A stretch of 64,000 bases of DNA from Hypholoma sublateritium FD-334 SS-4. Taxonomy: Eukaryota; Basidiomycota; Agaricomycetes; Agaricales; Strophariaceae. The notes beneath the pieces are model-generated. The model was not told where the DNA came from and did not search any database. It was given only the letters and a program-made list of their open reading frames with translations. This document shows positions 26,990 through 36,562 of the stretch, one piece after another; positions within the stretch are counted from its first letter, which is position 1; every line of letters begins with the position of its first letter. The DNA lies in the NCBI GenBank assembly GCA_000827495.1, contig KN817558.1:34544-98543 (forward strand), written 5' to 3'. The translations under genes and the position numbers were made by a program.

Positions 26990-27900
26990 GTCAACTTTAA
27001 GGCTCCAACCATATTATATGTATACTGTATATATATGGTTCTTTTCATATGTGTATATGTATATATATGCCTGAAATCCCAAAATGCGGATATACACATA
27101 CACATATGGTATACTGTACTAATAAAATCAATCTGTCAGGCCCTGTGACCTGTGACCAGATTGACGAAATTATAGTTTCGTCAATGCTCAGAATTGGCTG
27201 TGACCTCACAAAAAATATGGCATGTCAAGATTTTTTTTCTAGAAAATACCTTACCAAACTTGCAAATTTTTCATTTAAAACAGAGAAANAAAATCCAGAA
27301 AATTGGTCACATTTTATCATTTCGTCAACAGTCCTAAATTCATGGGACACCTGTGACATTTCGTCAAATTTGGAAGGCCTGTGACCTGGGACAGACGAAT
27401 TGATTATATTAGTACAGTATAGTGATATATACAGTTGTTGAAATTACCTCTCAATCCCTGGAATATCGCCTCCAAATGGTGGACTGAGTACCTGCCTTAC
27501 CTTGTGGAACCTCCCTTTCTCCAATCAATCATGAATTTGACAAAGGGCAGTGCGAGAAGAGGCTGCCGGACTTGCGTGCGACCTACGTTTGTAGATTTGT
27601 CAGCTTTGATCCGGCCAAATTGGGCCGGGCATAGGCCGGATGGTGAATTTCGACGGTGTTTTCAAACTCTTTTGTCAGATGTTTGGCTTGAAATCAGCTT
27701 GGAGTCCACTCCATACATTGTTGACACCCTATTGGAATGGAATATTCATAGGAATCAGGCTTAAAAAAATTCTATATGCTAACTGTATATTTTTACTGTA
27801 TACTGTATATATACAGTATAATACACACTATTAACCGTATCTGTATATTTTCACTTTTTGTCACATACACATATAATATGGTTGGAGCCTTAGTCAACTT
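26990..27900. mobile_element. hAT-like non-autonomous DNA transposon (MITE)
   Basis: The element spans 26998-27892 (895 bp). The ends are inverted repeats: TAAGGCTCCAACCATATT at the left, its exact complement at the right, with identity over about 24 bp. It is bordered by an identical 8-bp direct repeat GTCAACTT at 26990-26997 and 27893-27900, the target-site duplication length of hAT elements. The interior is AT-rich with runs of TATA repeats and several short copies of TTTCGTCAA and CCTGTGACCT. No transposase is seen, so it would depend on one in trans. One N occurs at 27290. Confidence 0.75.
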
Positions 27901-28138
27901 TCGAAATTCAATGACTTCATAACACATACTACATAGCATATCGTTCAAGAAGAAACAAGACACTGGACTGCGTCCCGCAAGTATCTCGAAGAGCCTCAGG
28001 TTGTGGCGGCGNNTNAANTTTCGAAATTCAATGACTTCATAACACATACTACATAGCATATCGTTCAAGAAGAAACAAGACACTGGACTGCGTCCCGCAA
28101 GTATCTCGAAGAGCCTCAGGTTGTGGCGGCGCTTAAAA
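27899..28138. repeat. 120-bp perfect tandem duplication with ambiguous bases
   Basis: The block 27899-28018 repeats as 28019-28138 at an exact offset of 120 bases. The last bases of the first copy are nntnaan, compatible with cttaaaa in the second copy. Either a genuine tandem duplication or an assembly artefact at a poorly resolved junction. It abuts the right target-site duplication of the hAT-like element. No gene is recognised from here to the P450 start at 28756. Confidence 0.8.
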
Positions 28139-28755
28139 CCAGTGGCAGGTTCGACTCATAGTCTCGGCGAGTGGGGTTTGTTCTACTTACATATGTCATC
28201 GATTCAATATATCCCTTTCTTGCGAGTCCTCTCCAAGTCCTCTCATGTGAAACGTACTTGTCCAACTAGACGATGCACTGGCAGGTATTTGTTCCACGAT
28301 TTCTTGTTGCACCAAACCAAGTGACCACTTGGTGACCACAGCGCTTTTTGAACTGGCAATTTATATTTGTAGTAACTTCATCCGAGTTCTATCAGCCTAC
28401 CGCTGACCGCACGTCAGATTGGGGACCATGTCTTGAATCCTACCTAGATTCTGCTTTGTTCCTCTCCCGACAGCCTTTGGAAGCCCAGCAGATGTACAGC
28501 AGTCAGCAGAAGCCCAACACGGATGTATTCCTATGTGTTCGCGCCCGAAGAGCAAATGTCAGTACATTTCTCGGGCTAAAATTACCTGCTATCGCACGCC
28601 GGAAGTGTCAAAATCATATCATACGATTCTCATTTATTGCGACAAATGCACTGCCTTTAGGAACCTTTTCCCATGGCCTTCGCTCGGACGCTCTAATGCT
28701 TCACTGGGCTTCCGTGTCTTCACTTCAACTATTCTTCGAATACTACGGCTCACGG

Positions 28756-31160
28756 ATGTCTTCCGTTCCCACCGACGCTCTGCGACCCGTTGAAGGCAGT
28801 CGTGGAACCATCTACGTTGTCGTGATTACCTTGTTTATGATAATTGTTGTCTCCAAAGTTGCAGCATACCGGCGAAATTTGAAGGTATGTGTTCATCCTG
28901 CGCTTGATTGTGCCGTTGATATACCAACGCGCCGCTCTGCAGGCTGTAAGCTCCTTGCCAGGCTTTCGCGTTCCCTTCCATCCGAACAGCCTACTGGGAG
29001 TGTTTATTCCGACGACATGGTGGAATCCTAGCTTTTACTTCGTTTGGAAGTGGCGCGATTATAGTGAGCGCATGTCTCTGCCCGCCGGAGTTGGTCGAAT
29101 TAAACATTGACGCCCCCCAGCCTATAAACATTTCGGAAATGATACCGTCTCATATGTACCATTTTTTCTAGGCCCACCGGCATTTTATACTGCCAATCTT
29201 GATGTGCTCCGGCAAGTGGCGTCGAGCAGCGGAGGGAGGAGTTTTTATAAATCACCGGCATCTAGTGGCGCACTTATGTACGCTTCTACCGTTCTCTTCT
29301 CGTCGCGTATGTATTAATAACGACTTCAAAAAGCCAGTGGGGAATGAGTCTTGTTACTGCTGACGGCGATGTGTGGAGGAAACATCGGCGCATCATGGGC
29401 CCGGCATTCAACAATAAGCTGTCCGTATTCTTATATATATTCCGCCGAGCACAAATTACTCATGATTTCGTCAAGATACGAAGCAGTATGGAGAGAAACC
29501 GTGAAGATGTACCACGAAATGGTGGCCGATGAAGGGTGGACTACCAAGGGACGCATTGATGTTTCTGCGGTACAGAGCTTGACGTTCAAAGTGAGTTTAT
29601 TTGACAAGTTAAATATGTTTATCGTACTGGGGTCAACTAATGCATATTTTAGTTAGCACTCTTGATCATCGGGAAATGTGGCTTTGGATTTCCATTCAAC
29701 TGGTCTGACCCAGCTAGAACGCCAGATGGAAAGATGTCTCTGCAAGAGGCATTGCGCATTGTAACCGAAAAATTCCTCATCACTACATTCGTTCCCAAAT
29801 GGATACAAATGCTTCCGTTGAGGGTGTAAGTGTTAGCGATAGTTCTCTCCTGGCTGTTGCTCTCTGTTCGTCATATGGCGCTCACAAAGGCGATGATGCC
29901 CATTTCAGATTCCAAGAAGGTTTTGAGGCTAAAGAGAAGCTCATGGAGTTCATGCAAGAGCAAGTGACTGAGCGCAAGGCTGATGTGAACACGGGAGGAG
30001 TTGTCCACGCAAGCGACGCTTTCTCCATGCTTGTTGAAGCCAGTGAAAACGAGGAAGCAAAATACAGGATGGACGATTCCGAACTGGTGAGCACATGCAT
30101 TTAACTTTTTTTCAGCTGACTGACCCGAGCGTAGATCGGCAACGTCTTTATTATGCTCTTCGCGGGACATGGTAGGTGGCTGCGGAGCAGTTCGCGTGAA
30201 AGGGTACTCAATATGGCTATCGTAGAAACCACTGCTCATAGTCTGTCCGCAACGCTTGGTTTTCTTTCGGTATACACCGATCTACAGGAAGAGATTTATC
30301 AACAAATTACCTCAGTGGTTGGATACGAGCGTGATCCAGTGAGTTAGTATTTTCTTCATTCAATTGTTCTCAGTTTGACATGTCATTCTTAGGTGTACGA
30401 TGATTATCCTAAATTGAACAAAGTTCTTGCTGCATTTTTCGAGGGACTACGGCTATTCCGTGCGTACCACCTATATCTCATAGTCACGTCAACCGTACTA
30501 ATTTGCGCCCGCAGCGAGTGGGTATCTTATGATTCGAGAGGCCTTTGAAGATACCATGTTGCAGGTCCCCAATCCCCATGGAGAGGATGGGGTCAAAACT
30601 CTTCATGTGCCCAAGGGAACCGAGGTACTGATCTTGCAAACCGTTTTCTTCTGTGTTTAAAATATGTTGAACATATGTATTATTTTTTACCAGGTAATCG
30701 TTGATATGATTGGAGTCCGTAAGTGACCTACTTTTGTTTTTGTTTTTGTCTGTCAATTTTGGAATACTTATTCAAATAACATAGATTACAACCCCCGCTA
30801 TTTTGAAAGCCCTAAAGAATTCAGACCATCACGATGGCATGAAGTTTCAAGCGATTCGGAAGCTTTTACTGCTTTCAGTATAGGTGAGTAACTTACCGCA
30901 GCCAAACCGCAGCAAGGATATGTCCAATTGATTATATCTGTTTATTACTAGGACCTCGCACTTGCATCGGCCGCAAATTCGCCACCACAGAGGCCGTCGC
31001 CTTCTTAACAATGCTTTTGAAGGACTACAAGGTGGAGCCGCTATTGAAAGGAAAGGAGACACCAGAGCAGTGGAAAGCAAGAGTCTTGGACGGTAGGCTA
31101 GGGCTCACACTTGGTGTCAAGGAAGTACCCGTTACTTTTGTTCGTCGGAGGGGGCCGTGA
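28756..31160 (+). CDS. Cytochrome P450 monooxygenase, copy 3
   Basis: Complete member of the same P450 family. ATG at 28756 (MSSVPTDALRPVEG), then a membrane anchor (IYVVVITLFMIIVVSKVA) and YRRNLK. Motifs in order: SLPGFRVPFHP; VWRKHRRIMGPAFNNKL near 29375-29420; LALLIIGKCGFGFPFNW near 29655-29700; IGNVFIMLFAGH/ETTAHSLSA near 30135-30250; ExxR as EGLR in FFEGLRLF near 30440-30460; EFRPSRW near 30820-30836; haem loop FSIGPRTCIGRKFATTE near 30880-30990 with an intron before PRTC. It ends FVRRRGP. It lies between two inverted tRNA-Thr genes and 0.9 kb downstream of the hAT-like element. Confidence 0.88.
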
Positions 31161-31482
31161 CTACGCTGTTGACGTTGAACGTTGAACATCGAATATTTAA
31201 TAAGTGTCTTTGTAGCTTGTTTGCAGCGCAAGCTCACTTCTCAGAGTCATACATGTAACATAGGTCATGACACTGCTAAATTTCAATATCAATGGCCAAA
31301 TCGATAACCTTCAGCTTCTGCCTTCAAAAATTAAGATCTAAGTCGGGACTCAGTCTCGGATTTCGGAGAGCGATGGAATCTTAGAAACCTTACAGCCACC
31401 GGCTTCGCCCTTGCGGCTTGCGGCTTGCCAAAAATCAAAAAGTTGCATTGAAAACAAACAAAAAATAAGATAAACAGTTGAT
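31161..31482. other. Spacer between P450 copy 3 and tRNA-Thr
   Basis: The 3' flank of the P450. A run of T's on the tRNA strand near 31462-31470 is the likely Pol III terminator of the tRNA. Nothing else seen. Confidence 0.4.
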
Positions 31483-31567
31483 TCCCGCTAGCCGACTTGA
31501 ACGACTGACCTCGTCATATACAAGATATGTATACTAGTGACGCGCTCTACCACTGAGCTAAGAGGGA
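31483..31567 (-). tRNA. tRNA-Thr (anticodon AGT), second copy, intron-containing
   Basis: Same exon sequence as the plus-strand tRNA-Thr except for the 3' acceptor strand, AGCGGGA instead of AGAGGGA, which leaves one C-T mismatch at pair 5-68. Anticodon AGT at 31533-31535. The intron lies after position 37 and has a different sequence from copy 1. All other stems pair. It could be functional or at the start of decay. It ends only 21 bp from the ATG of the divergent gene at 31589. Confidence 0.85.
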
Positions 31568-31588
31568 TATATTGAACATACAACAATA

Positions 31589-32591
31589 ATGTCACATCAT
31601 AATGTCACGCAACACTCCGCATTTGCCGCCATGTGCACACTGGCAGGCAATTCGAATTCAACGTCAACTTCCATGCATAACATCCTGAGGAAACCTTTTC
31701 GTCCTTCGAACTCCAGAAGAAACCCATCAGAAGAAGAAACGAGCATGAATCTTCAACATGCATCATCATCGAGAACAATGGCGATGGCCACCAATAATCT
31801 ACGTCAGACCAATAATTCTCCAACTTGGTCATCCAGTTCAAGTTTGACGCCGGTTCAACGTCCTCAGCAACAAGTTCAGCCACAGCCTATGACAGCACCG
31901 GAACAGTACTGGGCTACACGCGCTCTGCGTGCCGAAGCACTTCTTGAGGCCCATCTTACGCACAAGAAAGAGGTACAGACGGTGGGGGAGGCTCACGATG
32001 TCAGACGAGAAGTCCGTATGTTCTAGGTCATTCAGATGAGTTTGCTCACTACGGGATGGCATATAGCGGGAAATCGGTGCTCTTGCGAAGGAGTATAAAG
32101 AAAAACATGCTTCATTAGAAGGGCTCCTGGTGTGTCACTTCGCTTCCTCTATTACTGAAATTCGACCTGATCAAGAAATAGCATTTCCTTTTTGTCCTCA
32201 TCTCAATTCTCGTCCTGGTCATCATATATCTTACCACGCACTTTACACGCCACTCGCTGCTAATGCAGGATAAACAACAGGAAAGGTGGTGGTCTGCAAT
32301 CGGAGCATCGCATTTCACGATTCCCGTCCTTTCGCCTTTTACCTCAGTGGTTTGTCGGAATTTATCATATTTGACAAAATATAACCTGTACTCCCCTCCC
32401 TATGCTAGATTGAACAAGAAACATCGGCAATCGGCGTCCGGGTTATAGGAACGTTGGCTGCTATTACTGCATGTCTGGCGTACTTCGCATTTCGACACTG
32501 GCTAGCGAAACAGCCGAAATCGCCGGCCACGGCCTCCACTTCCAGCGTCACAAACACGGCTATGGCTACCATCTCACGCGCCATTATCTGA
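31589..32591 (+). CDS. Hypothetical tail-anchored coiled-coil protein
   Basis: Family not recognised. ATG at 31589. The N-terminal 100 residues are Ser/Asn/Gln-rich and likely disordered (SSSSSLTPVQ, QQQVQPQPM). A helical, charged region follows (EQYWATRALRAEALLEAHLT and, after an intron near 32012-32067, REIGALAKEYKEKHASLEGL), a probable short coiled coil. The last exon (from about 32411) encodes IEQETSAIGVRV, a single hydrophobic segment IGTLAAITACLAYFAF, then a basic and Thr/Ser-rich tail ending SRAII. This layout suggests a C-terminally anchored membrane protein of the ER or mitochondrial outer membrane. The joining of 32129 to 32411 in phase is my best model; a small extra exon (DKQQER) near 32268 is possible but breaks the phase. 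Confidence 0.55.
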
Positions 32592-33314
32592 CAAGTTCTC
32601 TATTCCTAAATGACTCCCTGGACAAGGGCTATTAGGACTCTCGCTAGCTATCTGGGTGCGGAAGGTTTAATTTGATACCGGACATCCAAACCAAGAGGCG
32701 TCACTCGTCCTAGAAATGAAGTGCACACTGACAGTCACCATCCACGGGGCTTCCTTCTCCTCCACCAATATTGTCCATTGGCTGCCAAGATTCAATAGGC
32801 CTATCGCCTATCATACATACTCTCGGTTTTCCGTCACCAACTCTGGGGCTGGGTCAAATGTGGCGACCTATCGGTCTTCGTCTCGGGATATCATTACTGC
32901 CGCGTTTGTAATGACATCGATGCAAGAACACCATCTTGCTTTCTAGCTATGTATTACCTCACGCCGCGGAAATACAGGAGGCTGGCAGACTAGCCGCATT
33001 TTTATCACGAGTGGCCCTCAAGCTCCGATAGTCAAGCAACGTCAGTCTCTGAAAACACTGGAAGAAAGATGTACATCTGCCAATGGCTTGTGAAAACTCC
33101 CAATTTATCCAAGCTGTCTCCCGTTGAATTTTCGAGACGGCTTTTCATGCATTCCTCGCTTGGCACCCCACCGTCGGTAAAATTTCGGCGTGCTTGCAAC
33201 ATATAAGCTCTGTTCATCGTATAAAGAATCACTGCGAGGGTAAATCGTCTTTCACTCACCACGCACGTACGATGGTGCTATTCAGAGGCTCTCCTTGGTG
33301 GGTTTAGCGGCTAT
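32592..33314. other. Intergenic spacer
   Basis: No gene, RNA or repeat recognised. The short open frames here on either strand carry no motif. Confidence 0.4.
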
Positions 33315-33888
33315 AATGACTTTCGCTTCTCGGTATCCCGCGACGATAGACATCCCGCACGATCACCCTCTGATATATTTTCATGGTCGTGGGGACTCGT
33401 CTCCCGGGACATGGTAGTAAGTGCCTTTCCAATTCCTTGCAAATCTTTGCCGACTAATTGTCTGTCTATATTCCGTAGGAACGGCTCCGACTTCAAAGTC
33501 AACATCGAAAACCTCAAATCCTTCGCGCTCAACCTTGGTCCGCACACAACCGCCCCGTTCGCCTCCGTGGGCGTGTCCATCACCGGTGCACCGTTCTCCA
33601 CGTTCAACGCCTCAGCAGGCCTCAACGACATCCCGCTCGACGTTGTGACTTCCCTCGTCACCGTGAATGTGGCGCAGACCCTCGTACGGATCAACGTCGA
33701 AGGCTCGGTTAGCAACCGAATTAACCTGGAGAATATCACGCTGAACGCGGTATGGGCGCCGGTTATTGGTCCCACTTTGTGAGAATGGTCGGTCACGAGT
33801 GGGACAGGATGCGATTATCCGCCCATACACGCCATCCGACCTGACGTTCCAGGTCATTGCCAATTCGTTTTCGTCGCTTCGGCACTAA
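33315..33888 (+). pseudogene. Truncated SGNH/GDSL-type carbohydrate esterase
   Basis: Two exons joined over an intron at about 33416-33479 give HDHPLIYFHGRGDSSPGTW then NGSDFKVNIENLKSFALNLG, GPHTTAPFASVGVSITG, LVRINVEGSVSNRINLENI and a stop at 33780-33782. This resembles the N-terminal beta-sandwich domain that precedes the SGNH hydrolase domain in fungal CE2-like/GDSL esterases. After the stop, another frame reads YTPSDLTFQVIANSFSSLRH at about 33826-33885, where the family would have the catalytic Gly-Asp-Ser block; here it is Ala-Asn-Ser and the frame then ends. The hydrolase domain is missing. The strongly GC-rich third positions of the remaining exon suggest the loss is recent. The upstream ATG at 33317 lacks a secretion signal. 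Confidence 0.6.
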
Positions 33889-34149
33889 ATTTCGAGGGCT
33901 GCAATATCGCGATTCGTGATGCCCATTCGATGGTGGATACTTAGGGATATCTCCTCCCAATAGGCGTGGACCAAGCATAGCCCTTCATATTACGTCCAGG
34001 TTTTCCTCGAGAGCTGGGGTTTTCCTCCGCCGCCGAATCAGGTCCTGACAAATGGTCCTGACAAATAGTCGTTGTGTATGATATAGCGAGTGTTCTAAAA
34101 GACCGTGATACATCGTACTCTACAGTGCGCATAAATATCTAACTGGGGC

Positions 34150-35694
34150 TCATTTGCGTGCGCCTGCTTTACGCGTCGCCTTGACATACGGCAGTTGAAG
34201 ATTGATGCCCTCGAATGGTGCCAACGAGCGCACGAAGCTCGACAACTCGGAATTGACCCTGAAGGGCTCTGTCCTGTGCGTCAGGCTCGCCGTCACCAGC
34301 CGGGAGCCTTCGCAGCCGCGGATGTAGATCGTCGACCGCAGGTGGCACATCGCATTGAATAACTCCCGTGGCCAGTGCTCCGGGACGGCCGTATCGACGA
34401 GCAGCGCCCTGAGCTTCGGCAGGAGGTGCACGGGCATGTCCTCCGCGTGGCTTTCGCGGTGCGCCGTGCGCAAACACTCCAGCACGTCCGGCATGCCCCC
34501 GTCGTCCACGAGGCGCAGAAAGTCGAGGCCGGGCATCGCGCGGAAGCAGTTCGGGATCTCGAAGTCGACGAGCGCAACGGAGTGTAGCTCGAGCTGGATC
34601 AGTGTGCACGCGGACGCCTTGACGAAGTGCGTGATATCCTCCGCGGAGTCCTGGTAGCGGTTGTGCGCTTTCGACCGGGAGAAAACCTGCGCGGCAAGAC
34701 GGAGGAACTTCAGCACCGGCATCTGGAAGTGCGAGAGCATGGCGGTGATGTCGTCGCCGCCCATGAGGATCAGCGTGCGCAAGCTGTGGAGGATAACTCT
34801 CTTCGTCGATCGAGAACGCCGTTGAATCGTCCGCCGGCAGGCTAGAATTAAAGTCCTGAGCTGGGGACAGGAGACGACGATCCAGACGCAGTCGATAGCA
34901 TCTGAATAGCCTCCATCAAGATGGAGATACTCGAGCTGGTTCCAGGGTGCTTGAATGGATAAACGGGTGATACGGTTCTTCAGGTTGATAGTCAGGTGGG
35001 TGAGGGCGGATAAATGTGTCAATGTTATTGGGTCGGTTTCACGCAAGGAGGCAATCGATCCGCCCTGGCTTTCCGACCGGTCAATGACCAGCTCCTTGAG
35101 TGAGCCCCAATACTTCTTGTGGACATAGTCGGCGCCAAAAAGTTGTCGCACAAACTCAGGCACGACAAAGAGCCGCTTCAAAGGCACCCTCCAGGCAACG
35201 TCGCGAAGATTGAGTATAATTTTAATATTTGAGGGTAGAGGGGCGTTTTTTCGGCTAAGGATGCAAGCAGACATGGCAGGCTCGTGGGGCGTCCTGAGGA
35301 AACGAGATATCATGGGCCGATGGGAGTCTTTTTCATGGGGCGTCAGATATACGAGCAAGTCATTTGGCCATAGGCTAGGGATGCTGACAGCGACCCTTCG
35401 CCAGAATCGACATACTCGGGAAACCACGATAAACTCCTCCGGTATAAGGAGGAATATTCTCTCCCAAACTTCGGGAGGAATACGGCGCACCAGCGAAAGG
35501 GAGGTGACATACGCGTGTCTACGCATTCGAAGAAGTTTTTCCACCTGAACAGTAGCAATCCCAGAATCAGCCGTTTCGAGTCGTATAATCTGCAACGCAT
35601 TGTTGATGTCCGCAACCCGTCTTTGGAAGCTCGTGATTTCTTTGTTGCTCAGTGGGGTGGAACTGTGGTTCATTAATGGCCGTGGTGGAGCCAT
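34150..35694 (-). CDS. F-box protein with leucine-rich C-terminus
   Basis: Single-exon 514-residue protein; ATG at 35692-35694. After an N-terminal helical region (NKEITSFQRRVADINNALQI) comes an F-box-like domain near residues 65-110: VRRIPPEVWERIFLLI, then VCRFWRRVAVSIPSLW. The rest has irregular leucine-rich repeats (LTHLSALTHLTINLKNR, WNQLEYLHLDGGYSD, LRTLILMGGDDIT, MPVLKFLRLAAQVF). F-box proteins of this kind link a target to the SCF ubiquitin ligase; the target is unknown. Agaricomycete genomes carry very many such fast-evolving paralogues. It is intronless, unlike most neighbours, which is common for this family. Confidence 0.8.
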   Translation of the reverse strand: MAPPRPLMNHSSTPLSNKEITSFQRRVADINNALQIIRLETADSGIATVQVEKLLRMRRHAYVTSLSLVRRIPPEVWERIFLLIPEEFIVVSRVCRFWRRVAVSIPSLWPNDLLVYLTPHEKDSHRPMISRFLRTPHEPAMSACILSRKNAPLPSNIKIILNLRDVAWRVPLKRLFVVPEFVRQLFGADYVHKKYWGSLKELVIDRSESQGGSIASLRETDPITLTHLSALTHLTINLKNRITRLSIQAPWNQLEYLHLDGGYSDAIDCVWIVVSCPQLRTLILACRRTIQRRSRSTKRVILHSLRTLILMGGDDITAMLSHFQMPVLKFLRLAAQVFSRSKAHNRYQDSAEDITHFVKASACTLIQLELHSVALVDFEIPNCFRAMPGLDFLRLVDDGGMPDVLECLRTAHRESHAEDMPVHLLPKLRALLVDTAVPEHWPRELFNAMCHLRSTIYIRGCEGSRLVTASLTHRTEPFRVNSELSSFVRSLAPFEGINLQLPYVKATRKAGARK

Positions 35695-36562
35695 CTTGAC
35701 GGGCCCTGGGCCTGAACAAAGGATATCACATCTTCGCCAATGAGCAACATGGAATGCCTGCGTACCTTGGGCAGGAGTTCAAATTCAAGTTACGGTAGGT
35801 CCAGTGCGGGCTTCGAGTCTGTGGCAACACAACCTTTCATGGCGCTTTATATATAACAAATGACTGCAAGCGAGGTGGCATTGAACAATGGAATTTACTT
35901 CTGCCACATGGATCGAGGGGGTAGTCGTAGAATCAGTGATCGTGGAGATTCCGCGACAAAGTTGAAACATCTAAGTATATTTCTTCAGCTTGAAGCTTGA
36001 GCTTGAACCATGCACGATTCACTCACCTTTTGGTTCAATGCAGGAGTAAATTTCGATTGCCAACTGGGTGGAGTGCCAGGGAATAACGGAGTTCGCATAA
36101 TCCGGTCCATATTTGGTGTTCTTCAAAGCGGTGGCCATTTGAAGGCCATTTGCTTTGCAACAGATTGGTGACTTGTTTGAAGTATGTGGCCTGGTGCAAG
36201 CGGCGATTGACGCGGCGCAGAGCCACTCGGACTAATACGGCCGGCATGTGATCGCGCCAGCTCCGTCGTCGTACTATTATTAGCTTGTTATTAGCTTCAA
36301 AATTCGAGCTTTCCTCGTTGTGCCAACGATGCGCAAGATATGCGAAATTGATACCTTTTAGATTATTATCACAGTTTTGTCGTTCTTCAAGTCGTAGCTT
36401 CAATGTTCAAACGTTCAGACTCGAGCGCCTTCAGATAATACAATATTGGACTATTGTTTGATTACTGTGTGGCTTATTCAAGTCGTAAAATCACACAAAA
36501 ATGAGAATCAGGGAAATGTACATTATTATATATAGGCGGATAGGCGCTAGCCTTCGGTTTAT
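35695..36562. other. Intergenic spacer
   Basis: About 870 bp upstream of the F-box gene and downstream of the dehydrogenase. The open frame at 36035-36403 on the minus strand has no family signature. Nothing further is supported. Confidence 0.4.

Noticed and set aside
27005..27125. TATA-rich short repeats as a possible microsatellite or CRISPR-like array
   Set aside because: Irregular spacing and they lie inside the hAT-like element; no repeat-spacer structure.
28115..28165. tRNA T-arm-like sequence GGCAGGTTCGACTC
   Set aside because: Neither an acceptor stem nor a D-arm could be paired with it, so it is not a tRNA.
33311..33796. 161-codon minus-strand open frame
   Set aside because: Opposes the plus-strand esterase exons, whose codon bias and motifs are much stronger.
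36035..36403. 122-codon minus-strand open frame between the F-box and dehydrogenase genes
   Set aside because: No recognisable domain and no splice partners; not enough to call a gene.
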